Shown here: positions 1 to 6,299 of the stretch, in pieces
How positions within the stretch are numbered: the stretch's first letter is position 1
Layout of the letters: each line of letters opens with the position of its first letter
Assembly (NCBI GenBank): GCA_023381235.1
Contig: JAMCTV010000107.1
Location: 1-6,883 of the forward strand
Length of the DNA: 6,883 bases
Origin: Gammaproteobacteria bacterium
Lineage (GTDB): Bacteria > Pseudomonadota > Gammaproteobacteria > SURF-13
Direction of reading: 5' to 3'
The notes under the pieces: model-generated
What the model was told of the DNA's origin: nothing
Database searches by the model: none
The model's input: the letters and a program-made list of their open reading frames with translations, nothing else
Made by a program: the position numbers and the translations under genes

Positions 1-1
1 G

Positions 2-313
2 GTGCGTGTGCCGACCATCAACGTGTCGCTGGTGGACTTGAGCTTCGTGGCGGCGCGCGAGACCACCAAGGATGAAATCAACGCCATCCTGAAGGAAGCG
101 GCCAACGGCGAACTGAAGGGCGTGTTAAACTACAACGACAAGCCGCTGGTGTCGGTGGACTTCAATCATGATCCGGCCTCCAGCACCTACGATGCGACGC
201 TGACCAAGGTCGTCGGCGGCAAGCTGGTCAAGGTGCTCGCCTGGTACGACAACGAGTGGGGCTTCTCCAACCGCATGCTCGACACTACCGTGGCGTTGAT
301 GAGCGCGCAATAA
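2..313 (+). CDS. gap: Glyceraldehyde-3-phosphate dehydrogenase, C-terminal part (5' end outside window)
   Basis: This is the last 103 residues of a roughly 335-residue NAD(P)-dependent enzyme that interconverts glyceraldehyde-3-phosphate and 1,3-bisphosphoglycerate in the cytoplasm. The GTG at position 2 is an internal valine codon, not a start, because the text runs straight into the conserved RVPTINVSLVDL segment, whose arginine binds inorganic phosphate in this family. Further family marks are the SVDFN-D-SS stretch near residues 50-60 and the AWYDNEWGFSNRM block near residues 80-92, whose asparagine contacts the nicotinamide. The N-terminal Rossmann fold and the catalytic cysteine lie upstream of the window, so cofactor preference and the phosphorylating subtype cannot be judged fully. 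The stop codon is 3 nt before the pgk start, so the two are almost certainly co-transcribed and translationally coupled. The adjoining pgk encodes the next enzyme of the pathway. Confidence 0.95.
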   Translation: MRVPTINVSLVDLSFVAARETTKDEINAILKEAANGELKGVLNYNDKPLVSVDFNHDPASSTYDATLTKVVGGKLVKVLAWYDNEWGFSNRMLDTTVALMSAQ

Positions 314-316
314 AAA

Positions 317-1519
317 ATGTCCATCATAAGATTAGAAGAGCTGCGCAATCTCACCGGAATGCGCATGCTGATCCGTTGCGATCTCAACGTGCCGATGAAA
401 AACGGCAAGATCACCGACGAGACGCGCATCTATGCCAGCGTGCCGACTATCGAGTACGCGATGGCGGTAGGCGCCAAGGTGATGGTGATGTCGCACCTTG
501 GGCGGCCGGAGGAGGGCGTGTACGACGAAAAATACTCGCTTGCGCCTATCGCCGAGCAGCTCTCCAAGCATCTCTACAGGGACGTGCGTCTGGTCAAGGA
601 CTGGCTGAACGGCGTGGAGGTCGCCAACGGCGAGGTGGTGCTGTTGGAGAATGTGCGCTTTAACAAGGGTGAAGAGGACAACGACGACGAACTGGCGAAA
701 AAGATGGCCGCGTTGTGCGACGTGTTTGTGATGGATGCCTTCGGCACCGCGCACCGCGCCCAGGCCTCCACTCACGGTGTGGCAAAGTACGCGCCGGTCG
801 CCTGCGCGGGGCCCCTGTTGTGGAAGGAACTTAAGGCCCTGCACACGGCGCTGAAAAACCCGGCGCGCCCCATGGTGGCGATCGTCGGCGGTTCCAAGGT
901 GTCCAGCAAGCTCACGGTGCTGGAATCCCTGTCCGATGTGGTGGACCAACTGATCGTGGGCGGCGGCATCGCCAACACCTACATCGCTGCGGCGGGCTAT
1001 AACGTAGGCAAGTCGCTGCACGAGCCGGACTTGATCCCGGTCGCCAGGCGCTTGTCGGAAAAGGCCAAGGCGCGCGGCGCGGAGATACCCGTGCCGGTGG
1101 ATGTGGTGTGCGCCAAGGAATTTTCCGAAAACGCCAAGGGCACGTTGAAGGACGTGGACAAGGTCGCGTCCGATGACATGATACTGGATATCGGCCCGAA
1201 GACTGCGGCCAACCTGGTCGAGATGCTGAAGAAGGCCAAGACCATCGTGTGGAACGGTCCGGTGGGTGTGTTCGAGTTCGACGAGTTCAACGCCGGCACC
1301 GAAACGCTGGCGCGCGCCATCGCGGCGAGTTCCGCGTTCTCGCTTGCGGGCGGCGGCGACACGCTCGCGGCCATCGCCAAATACGATATCGAAAACATGA
1401 TTACCTATATCTCCACCGGTGGCGGCGCGTTCCTGGAGTTCCTAGAAGGCAAAACCCTGCCCGCGGTGGCGGTACTGGAACAGCGTGGAAAACAGCTCAA
1501 CGAGTCACAGAAAAAGTGA
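317..1519 (+). CDS. pgk: Phosphoglycerate kinase
   Basis: This cytoplasmic two-domain enzyme interconverts 1,3-bisphosphoglycerate plus ADP with 3-phosphoglycerate plus ATP. The 400-residue length is normal to slightly long for a bacterial PGK. Visible motifs in order are RCDLNVP (20-26), with the substrate-binding Asp and Asn; SHLGRP (59-64); LLENVRF (109-115); DAFGTAHR (140-147); GGSKVSSK (191-198), which binds nucleotide; WNGPVGVFE (312-320); GGGDT (345-349); and STGGGAFLE (366-374). All these family signatures are intact. The ATG at 317 is chosen because the protein begins at the usual distance before the DLNVP motif. No good Shine-Dalgarno precedes it, but the gap stop is only 3 nt upstream, which fits translational coupling. 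The lysine-rich tail after residue 390 is poorly conserved in the family. In an autotroph this enzyme would also serve the reductive phase of the Calvin cycle. Confidence 0.98.
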   Translation: MSIIRLEELRNLTGMRMLIRCDLNVPMKNGKITDETRIYASVPTIEYAMAVGAKVMVMSHLGRPEEGVYDEKYSLAPIAEQLSKHLYRDVRLVKDWLNGVEVANGEVVLLENVRFNKGEEDNDDELAKKMAALCDVFVMDAFGTAHRAQASTHGVAKYAPVACAGPLLWKELKALHTALKNPARPMVAIVGGSKVSSKLTVLESLSDVVDQLIVGGGIANTYIAAAGYNVGKSLHEPDLIPVARRLSEKAKARGAEIPVPVDVVCAKEFSENAKGTLKDVDKVASDDMILDIGPKTAANLVEMLKKAKTIVWNGPVGVFEFDEFNAGTETLARAIAASSAFSLAGGGDTLAAIAKYDIENMITYISTGGGAFLEFLEGKTLPAVAVLEQRGKQLNESQKK

Positions 1520-1533
1520 GCGGCCGGGAGCCG

Positions 1534-1620
1534 GTAGCGAGTAGCGAGTGACAAGTGGCAGGGCACAAACACCGTCTCCCAGCATCTTTTTCCTGCCACT
1601 TTATACTTGCTACTTGATAC
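1534..1620. repeat. Imperfect inverted repeat built of degenerate heptamers, in the pgk-pyk gap
   Basis: The left arm (1534-1562) and the reverse complement of the right arm (1592-1620) match at 23 of 29 positions, separated by a 29-nt loop. Three of the six mismatches become G-U pairs in RNA, so the transcript could form a long stem. Each arm reads as degenerate heptamers of the type GTAGCAA/GTAGCGA and ends in a shared GTGGCAGG. The element covers most of the 108-nt gap, and its right arm stops 7 nt before the pyk ATG. A related direct array lies at 6814-6845. It may be a dispersed intergenic repeat or a remnant of a small mobile repeat; the mode of spread is unknown. The arms and matches are seen directly; any effect on expression is inferred. 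Confidence 0.8.
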
Positions 1621-1627
1621 TGTCGTT

Positions 1628-3067
1628 ATGCTAAGACGCACTAAAATTGTTGCCACTCTCGGCCCTGCCACCGATGATCCGAAGGTGCTGGATCGGATGA
1701 TCGAGGCGGGCGTGGACGTGGTGCGTGTCAATTTCTCCCACGGCGAGCCGGAACAGCAGCGCCTGCGTGGAGAGACGGTGCTGAATCGCGCGCGCGCCTA
1801 TGGCAGGCAGATCGGCGTGCTGGCCGACCTGCAAGGTCCGAAGATACGCATCGAGCGCTTCAAGGAAGGAAGGATCACCCTGCAAGAGGGAGATAAATTC
1901 ATTCTTGATGCGCGCTGCAAGCAGGATGATGGCACGCAGGAGCGCGTCGGCATCGCCTACCGGGACTTGGTGAAAGATGTGCGCCGCGGCGACAGCCTGT
2001 TGCTGGATGACGGACGCATCGTGCTGTGGGTGGAGCAGGTAGAAGGCGCGGAGGTGCGTTGCCGGGTGGTGGTGGGCGGGGAACTGTCCAATAACAAGGG
2101 CATCAACCGCCAGGGCGGTGGCTTGAGCGCGCCCGCGCTGACCGACAAGGATCGGGCCGACATCAAGACCGCCGCGGCGATGCAGGCCGATTACCTGGCG
2201 GTGTCCTTCCCGCGCACTGCCGAAGATATTCACGAAGCACGCCGTCTGTTTTACGCCGCGGGCGGCGCGGGCGGCATCGTGGCCAAGATCGAGCGCGCCG
2301 AGGCGCTGAATTGTCTCGAGGCGATCATCGAAGCGAGCGACGCGGTGATGATCGCGCGCGGCGATCTCGGCGTGGAGATCGGCGACGCCGCGCTGCCGCC
2401 GGTGCAGAAGCGCATCATCCAACTCGCACGCACCCTGAACCGCGTGGTAATCACCGCCACGCAGATGATGGAGAGCATGATCGAAAGCCCCATCCCGACC
2501 CGTGCCGAGGTGTTCGACGTGGCCAACGCGGTGCTGGACGGCACCGACGCGGTGATGCTCTCCGCCGAAACCGCGACCGGCAAATATCCGGATAAAGCCG
2601 TGGCGGCGATGGACCGCATCTGCCTCGAGGCGGAGAAGCAGCGCATCACGCGCGTCTCCGATCACCGCATAGACACCGTATTCAAACGCATAGACGAGGC
2701 CATCGCCATGGCCACCATGTATACCGCCAACCACCTGGGGGCGAAGGCGATCATCGCGCTCACCGAGTCCGGTTCCACGCCGCTGTGGATGTCGCGCATC
2801 AGTTCCGGCATTCCGATCTATGCGCTCACCAAACACGCCGAGACGCGGCGCAAGGTGACGCTGTACCGCGGCGTGTATCCGGTAAGTTTCGATATTCCCA
2901 GCACCAATCATGCCGAGGTCAACAAGGAAGCGGTGGACGAACTGGTGCGGCGCGGCGCGGTGCGTGACGGCGATCTGCTCATCATTACCAAGGGCGATCT
3001 CATGGGCATGCACGGCGGCACCAACGCCATGAAAATCGTGCGCGTCGGAGATATGGTGGCGCCGTAA
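1628..3067 (+). CDS. pyk: Pyruvate kinase (PykA-like)
   Basis: This cytoplasmic enzyme transfers phosphate from phosphoenolpyruvate to ADP, giving pyruvate and ATP. The 479-residue length is typical. The ATG at 1628 gives the canonical start MLRRTKIVATLGPA; an upstream TTG at 1607 would add seven residues translated from the repeat arm and is not favoured. Motifs in order are RVNFSHG (33-39), DLQGPKIR (67-74), the B domain (about 75-170), Lys220 and Glu222 of the catalytic and metal site, MIARGDLGVE with Asp246 (241-250), TQMMESM (278-284), and AEVFDVANAVLDGTDAVMLSAET (293-315), followed by a full C-terminal allosteric domain. The AVSFPR text (191-196) and the run around the active site resemble the enterobacterial PykA type, known as AMP- or sugar-phosphate-activated; the effector here is not shown. 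No Shine-Dalgarno is visible before the start, where the repeat arm lies. A weak hairpin follows the gene. Confidence 0.97.
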   Translation: MLRRTKIVATLGPATDDPKVLDRMIEAGVDVVRVNFSHGEPEQQRLRGETVLNRARAYGRQIGVLADLQGPKIRIERFKEGRITLQEGDKFILDARCKQDDGTQERVGIAYRDLVKDVRRGDSLLLDDGRIVLWVEQVEGAEVRCRVVVGGELSNNKGINRQGGGLSAPALTDKDRADIKTAAAMQADYLAVSFPRTAEDIHEARRLFYAAGGAGGIVAKIERAEALNCLEAIIEASDAVMIARGDLGVEIGDAALPPVQKRIIQLARTLNRVVITATQMMESMIESPIPTRAEVFDVANAVLDGTDAVMLSAETATGKYPDKAVAAMDRICLEAEKQRITRVSDHRIDTVFKRIDEAIAMATMYTANHLGAKAIIALTESGSTPLWMSRISSGIPIYALTKHAETRRKVTLYRGVYPVSFDIPSTNHAEVNKEAVDELVRRGAVRDGDLLIITKGDLMGMHGGTNAMKIVRVGDMVAP

Positions 3068-3081
3068 AATACCGCGCAACT

Positions 3082-3101
3082 CGCCCTACCTAAATAGGGC
3101 G
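3082..3101 (+). other. Small hairpin between pyk and fba
   Basis: CGCCCTA (3082-3088) pairs perfectly with TAGGGCG (3095-3101) around a 6-nt loop, giving a 7-bp GC-rich stem 14 nt after the pyk stop. No run of T follows, so it is not a standard Rho-independent terminator. It may instead stabilise the 3' end of a processed upstream message. A TATAAA at 3108-3113 just downstream could be a -10 element for fba, but nothing resembling a -35 lies at the right distance, so I do not call a promoter. Confidence 0.4.
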
Positions 3102-3142
3102 TGACGCTATAAAATAAGCTAACTCAACATCTATACAGTCTT

Positions 3143-3152
3143 GAAAGGAGGT
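3143..3152 (+). promoter_or_regulatory. Strong ribosome binding site of fba
   Basis: The run GAAAGGAGGT ends 5 nt before the ATG at 3158 and is an almost full match to the anti-Shine-Dalgarno of 16S rRNA. It fixes the fba start and is the strongest such site in the window, in contrast to pgk and pyk, which show none. This suggests fba is translated independently and at a high level. Confidence 0.85.
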
Positions 3153-3157
3153 ACATC

Positions 3158-4255
3158 ATGCCCTTGATTTCCATGCGTCAATTATTGGACCACGCCGCCG
3201 AACACGGCTACGGCGTGCCCGCCTACAACGTCAACAACATGGAGCAGATGCACTCCATCATGCAGGCCGCCGATGCGGTCGGCGCGCCAGTCATCATGCA
3301 GGCCTCGGCCGGCGCACGCTCCTATGCGGGCGAGCCGTTCCTGCGCCACCTGATGTGGGCGGCGGTCGAGATGTATCCGCATATTCCCGTCGTGATGCAC
3401 CAGGATCACGGCGCCTCGCCCGCGGTGTGCATACGCTCCATCCAGAGCGGCTTCACCTCGGTGATGATGGACGGCTCGCTGAAGGAAGACATGAAGACCC
3501 CGGCTTCGTACGAGTACAACGCCGAGGTCACGCGCAAGGTGGTGGAAATCGCGCACGCCTGCGGCGTGTCGGTGGAAGGCGAACTCGGCTGTCTGGGCTC
3601 GCTGGAGAGCGGCAAGATGGGCGAGGAAGACGGCCACGGTTCCGACGCCACGCTCGATCATTCCCAGTTGCTCACCGATCCGGAAGAGGCCGCTCAGTTC
3701 GTCGCCGACACCAAGGTGGACAGCCTGGCCATCGCCATCGGCACCAGCCACGGCGCGTACAAGTTCACCCGCCCACCCACCGGCGACATCCTCGCCATCC
3801 AGCGCATCAAGGAAATCCACGCGCGCATCCCGGATACCCATCTGGTGATGCACGGATCAAGCTCCGTGCCGCAAGACTGGCTGGAGATCATCAACAAATA
3901 CGGCGGTGAAATCCGCGAGACCTACGGCGTGCCGGTGGAAGAGATACAGCAGGGCATCAAGCACGGCGTGCGCAAGGTGAACATAGACACCGACCTGCGT
4001 CTCGCCGCCACCGGCGCGATGCGCAAGGCGATGGCGGAAGACCCGTCCGAATTCGACCCGCGCAAGTTCTTCAAGGCCTCCACCAAGGCCATGATGGAAA
4101 TCTGCAAGCTGCGCTACGAGGCGTTCGGCTGCGCGGGCCAGGCGGCCAAGATCAAACCCGTCAATCTGGAGATCATGACCAAGCGCTACGCCAAGGGCGA
4201 ACTCGACCCGCGCGTCACCGCGGGCAAAGCCAAGGTCACAGCCGGCAAGCGCTGA
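3158..4255 (+). CDS. fba: Class II (zinc) fructose-1,6-bisphosphate aldolase
   Basis: This cytoplasmic metal-dependent aldolase joins dihydroxyacetone phosphate and glyceraldehyde-3-phosphate to fructose-1,6-bisphosphate, reversibly. In Calvin-cycle organisms the same subgroup, often named CbbA, also makes sedoheptulose bisphosphate. The protein has 365 residues, a normal length. By family comparison His84 (in HQDHG, 81-85), His198 (in GTSHGAYKF, 196-203) and His232 (in MHGSSS, 231-236) are the zinc ligands, and Asp83 is the catalytic acid. SVMMDGS (101-107), EGELG (140-144) and NIDTDLR (275-281) bind the substrate phosphates or shape the pocket. An insert around residues 148-170 (KMGEEDGHGSD) is of the kind seen in this subgroup. 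The start is fixed by the AGGAGG site 5 nt away. It ends the carbon-metabolism block and is followed by a strong terminator. Confidence 0.96.
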   Translation: MPLISMRQLLDHAAEHGYGVPAYNVNNMEQMHSIMQAADAVGAPVIMQASAGARSYAGEPFLRHLMWAAVEMYPHIPVVMHQDHGASPAVCIRSIQSGFTSVMMDGSLKEDMKTPASYEYNAEVTRKVVEIAHACGVSVEGELGCLGSLESGKMGEEDGHGSDATLDHSQLLTDPEEAAQFVADTKVDSLAIAIGTSHGAYKFTRPPTGDILAIQRIKEIHARIPDTHLVMHGSSSVPQDWLEIINKYGGEIRETYGVPVEEIQQGIKHGVRKVNIDTDLRLAATGAMRKAMAEDPSEFDPRKFFKASTKAMMEICKLRYEAFGCAGQAAKIKPVNLEIMTKRYAKGELDPRVTAGKAKVTAGKR

Positions 4256-4275
4256 TTTGTTATCAGGGTAGTTGG

Positions 4276-4317
4276 AAAACAAAACCCCGTGAAGATATCT
4301 TCACGGGGTTTTGTTTT
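4276..4317. terminator. Perfect 42-nt palindromic bidirectional terminator
   Basis: The sequence is a perfect palindrome centred between 4296 and 4297: each position pairs with its mirror from 4276/4317 inward. The core stem is CCCCGTGAAGAT with its complement, flanked by A-runs on the left and T-runs on the right, so each strand ends in a U-rich tract. It begins 20 nt after the fba stop. On the minus strand it lies 38 nt after the shifted-frame end of the convergent VKOR gene. It should therefore terminate both genes. Confidence 0.93.
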
Positions 4318-4354
4318 TTGTGCGTCTGCAGTAATTGACCGTATTGCGTGTGAC

Positions 4355-4438
4355 TTACGGCGCCGGGGGCGGGGGTAGCATGGCGAAGGCCGGATCATTG
4401 TCCTGGCCCTTGGCGAGGATCATGCTATAGATGAAGGC
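4355..4438 (-). other. Out-of-frame C-terminal tail of the VKOR-DsbA fusion gene
   Basis: Reading the minus strand from 4438 in the frame offset from the main gene gives a 27-residue text, AFIYSMILAKGQDNDPAF and then a proline-rich end, closing at a TAA (4355-4357). This looks like the natural end of a DsbA-like domain, in which the helix after the TP-x-VVVNGRK strand usually continues as a F-x-Y/L-x-x-I/L segment. The main frame instead runs into RPSSIA and a stop at 4420. One extra base, or two fewer, near 4439-4452 would join them. The perfect 12-nt GC palindrome GCACGGCCGTGC (4440-4451) sits exactly there, a context prone to sequencing or replication slips. Confidence 0.7.
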
Positions 4439-5682
4439 CGCACGGCCGTGCCTTTGCGGCCGTTGACGACGACGAGCGGCGTGCCAGTAAAGTCGTGTTT
4501 TTCGGCCAATTCGATGTCTTCCTGCAGGATGCGTTCGGTTTCGGGAGAGTTGACGCAAGTCTCAAGCGATTTACGCTTGGCCGTATCACCGCCTGCGGTG
4601 ATTTGCCAGATGCGCTCGATGCTCAGACTGTCCTGCTGCGCGAACATCGCGCCGCGCACGCGCGAGAACTCCGGGGTTCCGCGTAAACAAATCTGCACCC
4701 TCGCCCCAAGGCAACTGATGCCCCCGCCGTCACGCAGCGCATAGCGGTTGCATTGCGTGTCGAGCGGATAGTGGCGCGACTCTTGCGTCCACGAACCGGC
4801 GGGGGTGATGCGCCGTATCTCCTCCAGCGCCTGTTCCATGCTTTTGCAATGCGGGCAGCGGATGTCGGTCCACTCGACGAGGTGTACCGGCGCAAGTGCC
4901 GGGCCGAAGCTCACGCGTTTCGGGTCCGGCATGGTGGGGATGGGCTTGGAGCGGCGGTAGATGTCGAGTGATGCACTGGTGGCCTGCTGCACTCCCGGCG
5001 GCAGCGAGGCGAGAAACTCATTGAGCGGCGGCGATTCTTTTTGCTCCATGGATGCCGCGGTATCCGCTTCCCGCGTCACGGCGGAAAGCGCCGCCGTGGC
5101 CAGGTCTTTAACCGGCGTGCGCAGGCCGGGATAAATGAGCGCCGCCAGGATGACGGCGAGCACGCCGCCGGTGAGCAGCAAGGGTTGTGCCCAGCTTGTG
5201 CTTTCGGGTTTCAACTTGAAGAAGGCAAGCCAGGCCGAGCCCCAGACCAAAAGATAAAACACGATGCAGGTGGGGCAGAACACCTTGATCGCCGCGCTGT
5301 AACCGAGCAGCAGTACGGCGATGAGCGCGCCCGCGCCGGTGAGAAGGCGCAGCGCCAAGATAGTGTCTGCTGTAGGTTGTGACTGGCGTGCGCGTTGCCA
5401 GAGCAGGCCGGACAATATCAGGGCGGCCACGCTCCAGGCTACTCCCCAGCCCGCGACGGGAATGCCGGTGTAACGATGCACGCTCTCGCTTAACGCCGAG
5501 TTCCACACCCCGGCGCAGTTGAACGTGGCGCTGATCGTGCATAGTGGCGCGCTTCCGCCGCTGCGCATCACGGCGAGCTCTATCCACTGATAAAGCGTCA
5601 CAGCGAGCGCGGCCAGGCTGAGCGCGATCAGCGCGATGGCGTAGCGTTTAATGGGGAAGGGTGCGGAAGCGGGGTTCATCAT
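4420..5682 (-). CDS. VKOR-family membrane oxidoreductase fused to a DsbA/thioredoxin-like domain (C-terminus frameshifted)
   Basis: This protein probably makes disulfide bonds in the periplasm, doing the jobs of DsbB and DsbA in one chain and passing electrons to quinone. The N-terminal half has about five membrane segments (near 13-33, 78-96, 107-127, 136-156, 166-184). It carries the VKOR cysteine set: a loop pair Cys48/Cys56 and the active-site CPTC at 136-139, plus the family's GIPVAGWG (73-80). A linker (about 186-255) leads to a thioredoxin-fold domain with CPHC at 276-279 and the cis-proline TP at 401-402; four further cysteines (311, 324, 332, 376) may form structural disulfides. As read it has 420 residues; a repaired frame would give about 441-442. 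The ATG at 5682 is followed at once by a second ATG (5679), and no clear ribosome site is visible. It is convergent with fba and divergent from the membrane-protein gene. The frameshift may be real or a sequence error. Confidence 0.88.
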   Translation of the reverse strand: MMNPASAPFPIKRYAIALIALSLAALAVTLYQWIELAVMRSGGSAPLCTISATFNCAGVWNSALSESVHRYTGIPVAGWGVAWSVAALILSGLLWQRARQSQPTADTILALRLLTGAGALIAVLLLGYSAAIKVFCPTCIVFYLLVWGSAWLAFFKLKPESTSWAQPLLLTGGVLAVILAALIYPGLRTPVKDLATAALSAVTREADTAASMEQKESPPLNEFLASLPPGVQQATSASLDIYRRSKPIPTMPDPKRVSFGPALAPVHLVEWTDIRCPHCKSMEQALEEIRRITPAGSWTQESRHYPLDTQCNRYALRDGGGISCLGARVQICLRGTPEFSRVRGAMFAQQDSLSIERIWQITAGGDTAKRKSLETCVNSPETERILQEDIELAEKHDFTGTPLVVVNGRKGTAVRPSSIA

Positions 5683-5729
5683 ACTGTTACAAGTCCAGTA
5701 ATACTCAAGCCGACACTCTAGCAGAGTCC

Positions 5730-5735
5730 TATAAT
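5730..5735 (+). promoter_or_regulatory. Possible -10 element in the divergent intergenic region
   Basis: A perfect TATAAT lies 52 nt before the start at 5788, in the 105-nt gap between two divergent genes. No convincing -35 is seen 16-18 nt upstream, so the call rests on the -10 alone. The opposite strand reads TATTAT one base over, which could serve the VKOR gene in the same weak sense. No other structure was noticed in this gap. Confidence 0.3.
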
Positions 5736-5787
5736 ACGGGACAAGAGCCTTAATCTGACAGCCGGAAATGATGAAAGGGAAGCTGGA

Positions 5788-6186
5788 ATGTTAGCGGGCA
5801 CAGTGTTGGCGGCGCTGGCCACTTATGTGCTGATGCTGATTGCGTTTCGTTACGCCAAGCGGCGCGTGCTGCATGTGCCGGTGATGATCTCGGTGATGCT
5901 GTTTGATCTCGCCGTGCCGTTCTACCTCTATCTCAGCAAGGACTGGCACCGGCGCCTGATTGTAGAGGGCGAGCTCACCTCGTTTTTGCTGTGGACGCAT
6001 TTTTTGCTGCTGGCCATGCTGTACACCGTGTATGCGATGCAGATCAAGACCGCGTTGCGCCTGCTGCGCCGGGATGACAGCGTGCGCGCCGAGCACCGCG
6101 CGCAAGGCCAGGCGGCGCTGCTGGTGCGCGCCTTTGTGATACTCACCGGCGCGCTGCTGGTGGAAGTGCCGCAGCCTGCGGCTTGA
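5788..6186 (+). CDS. Small four-helix membrane protein, possibly DUF420-like
   Basis: The function is not known. The 132-residue product shows four hydrophobic segments, near 2-20, 31-50, 64-84 and 108-126, so it is an inner-membrane protein. A positive loop (KRRVLH, 24-29) follows the first helix, and an Arg-rich loop (91-104) separates the third and fourth. Histidines at 29, 54, 71 (in a TH pair starting a helix) and 103 (in EHR) are spaced as in the DUF420 family of small membrane proteins found near respiratory and haem-copper oxidase genes; this resemblance is from memory of the pattern and is weak. The start at 5788 is preceded by AAAGGGA (5774-5780), an acceptable ribosome site with 7 nt spacing. 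An eight-codon frame (5768-5794, MMKGKLEC) overlaps the start and may be chance. Its neighbours, VKOR fusion and rubrerythrin, are both redox proteins, which hints at a redox role but proves none. Confidence 0.75.
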   Translation: MLAGTVLAALATYVLMLIAFRYAKRRVLHVPVMISVMLFDLAVPFYLYLSKDWHRRLIVEGELTSFLLWTHFLLLAMLYTVYAMQIKTALRLLRRDDSVRAEHRAQGQAALLVRAFVILTGALLVEVPQPAA

Positions 6187-6222
6187 AAACTGGCGCGATG
6201 AGCGGCTACGGATTATAATGTT

Positions 6223-6239
6223 TATGCCGGCTATGCCGG
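6223..6239. repeat. Short tandem repeat with hairpin potential after the membrane-protein gene
   Basis: TATGCCGG occurs twice in a row (6223-6230 and 6232-6239, one base apart), and the overlap forms CCGGC-TAT-GCCGG, a 5-bp stem. No T-run follows, so it is at best a weak terminator for the gene ending at 6186. A TATAAT at 6214-6219 just before it has no good -35. Otherwise the stretch 6187-6277 holds nothing recognisable. Confidence 0.35.
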
Positions 6240-6277
6240 AATGCAGTAAACCAGCGGCCGTTGCGTCTGTACTTGAG

Positions 6278-6299
6278 TCTGTCAATCGGGCTTGACAGA
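6278..6299. promoter_or_regulatory. Inverted repeat over the rubrerythrin -35 (candidate operator 1)
   Basis: TCTGTCAA (6278-6285) and TTGACAGA (6292-6299) are exact reverse complements with a 6-nt spacer. The right arm contains the promoter's -35. It could bind a dimeric regulator that blocks or replaces sigma-70 contact. An FNR match was considered, but the nearby TTGA and TCAA are one base too close. The regulator is not known. Confidence 0.5.

Noticed and set aside
332..1021. 229-codon minus-strand frame opposite pgk, and similar ones opposite fba (3182-3853, 3857-4282)
   Set aside because: They are low-complexity His/Arg/Gly-rich antisense frames over fully conserved genes, with no own ribosome sites or promoters.
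1607..1627. Upstream TTG start for pyk
   Set aside because: It would add seven residues translated from the repeat arm before the canonical MLRRTKIVATLGPA start, and has no ribosome site.
1631..3079. 482-codon open frame on the minus strand opposite pyk
   Set aside because: It mirrors the third-position GC bias of pyk, its translation is a His/Arg-rich text without family features, and the plus-strand frame is an unmistakable pyruvate kinase.
4448..4744. 98-codon plus-strand frame inside the VKOR-DsbA gene
   Set aside because: It is antisense to a conserved thioredoxin-like domain with CPHC and TP motifs and has no recognisable content of its own.
5768..5794. Eight-codon leader frame MMKGKLEC overlapping the start of the membrane-protein gene
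   Set aside because: It has no ribosome site of its own and no attenuation-like codon bias or hairpin; so short a frame is easily chance.
6214..6219. TATAAT that might start a small RNA before rubrerythrin
   Set aside because: No -35 at 16-18 nt, and no terminator with a T-run follows in the next 80 nt.
6273..6285. FNR-like box TTGA-N5-TCAA upstream of rubrerythrin
   Set aside because: FNR/CRP-type sites need six bases between TTGA and TCAA, usually TTGAT-N4-ATCAA; here there are five and the inner T/A pair is missing.
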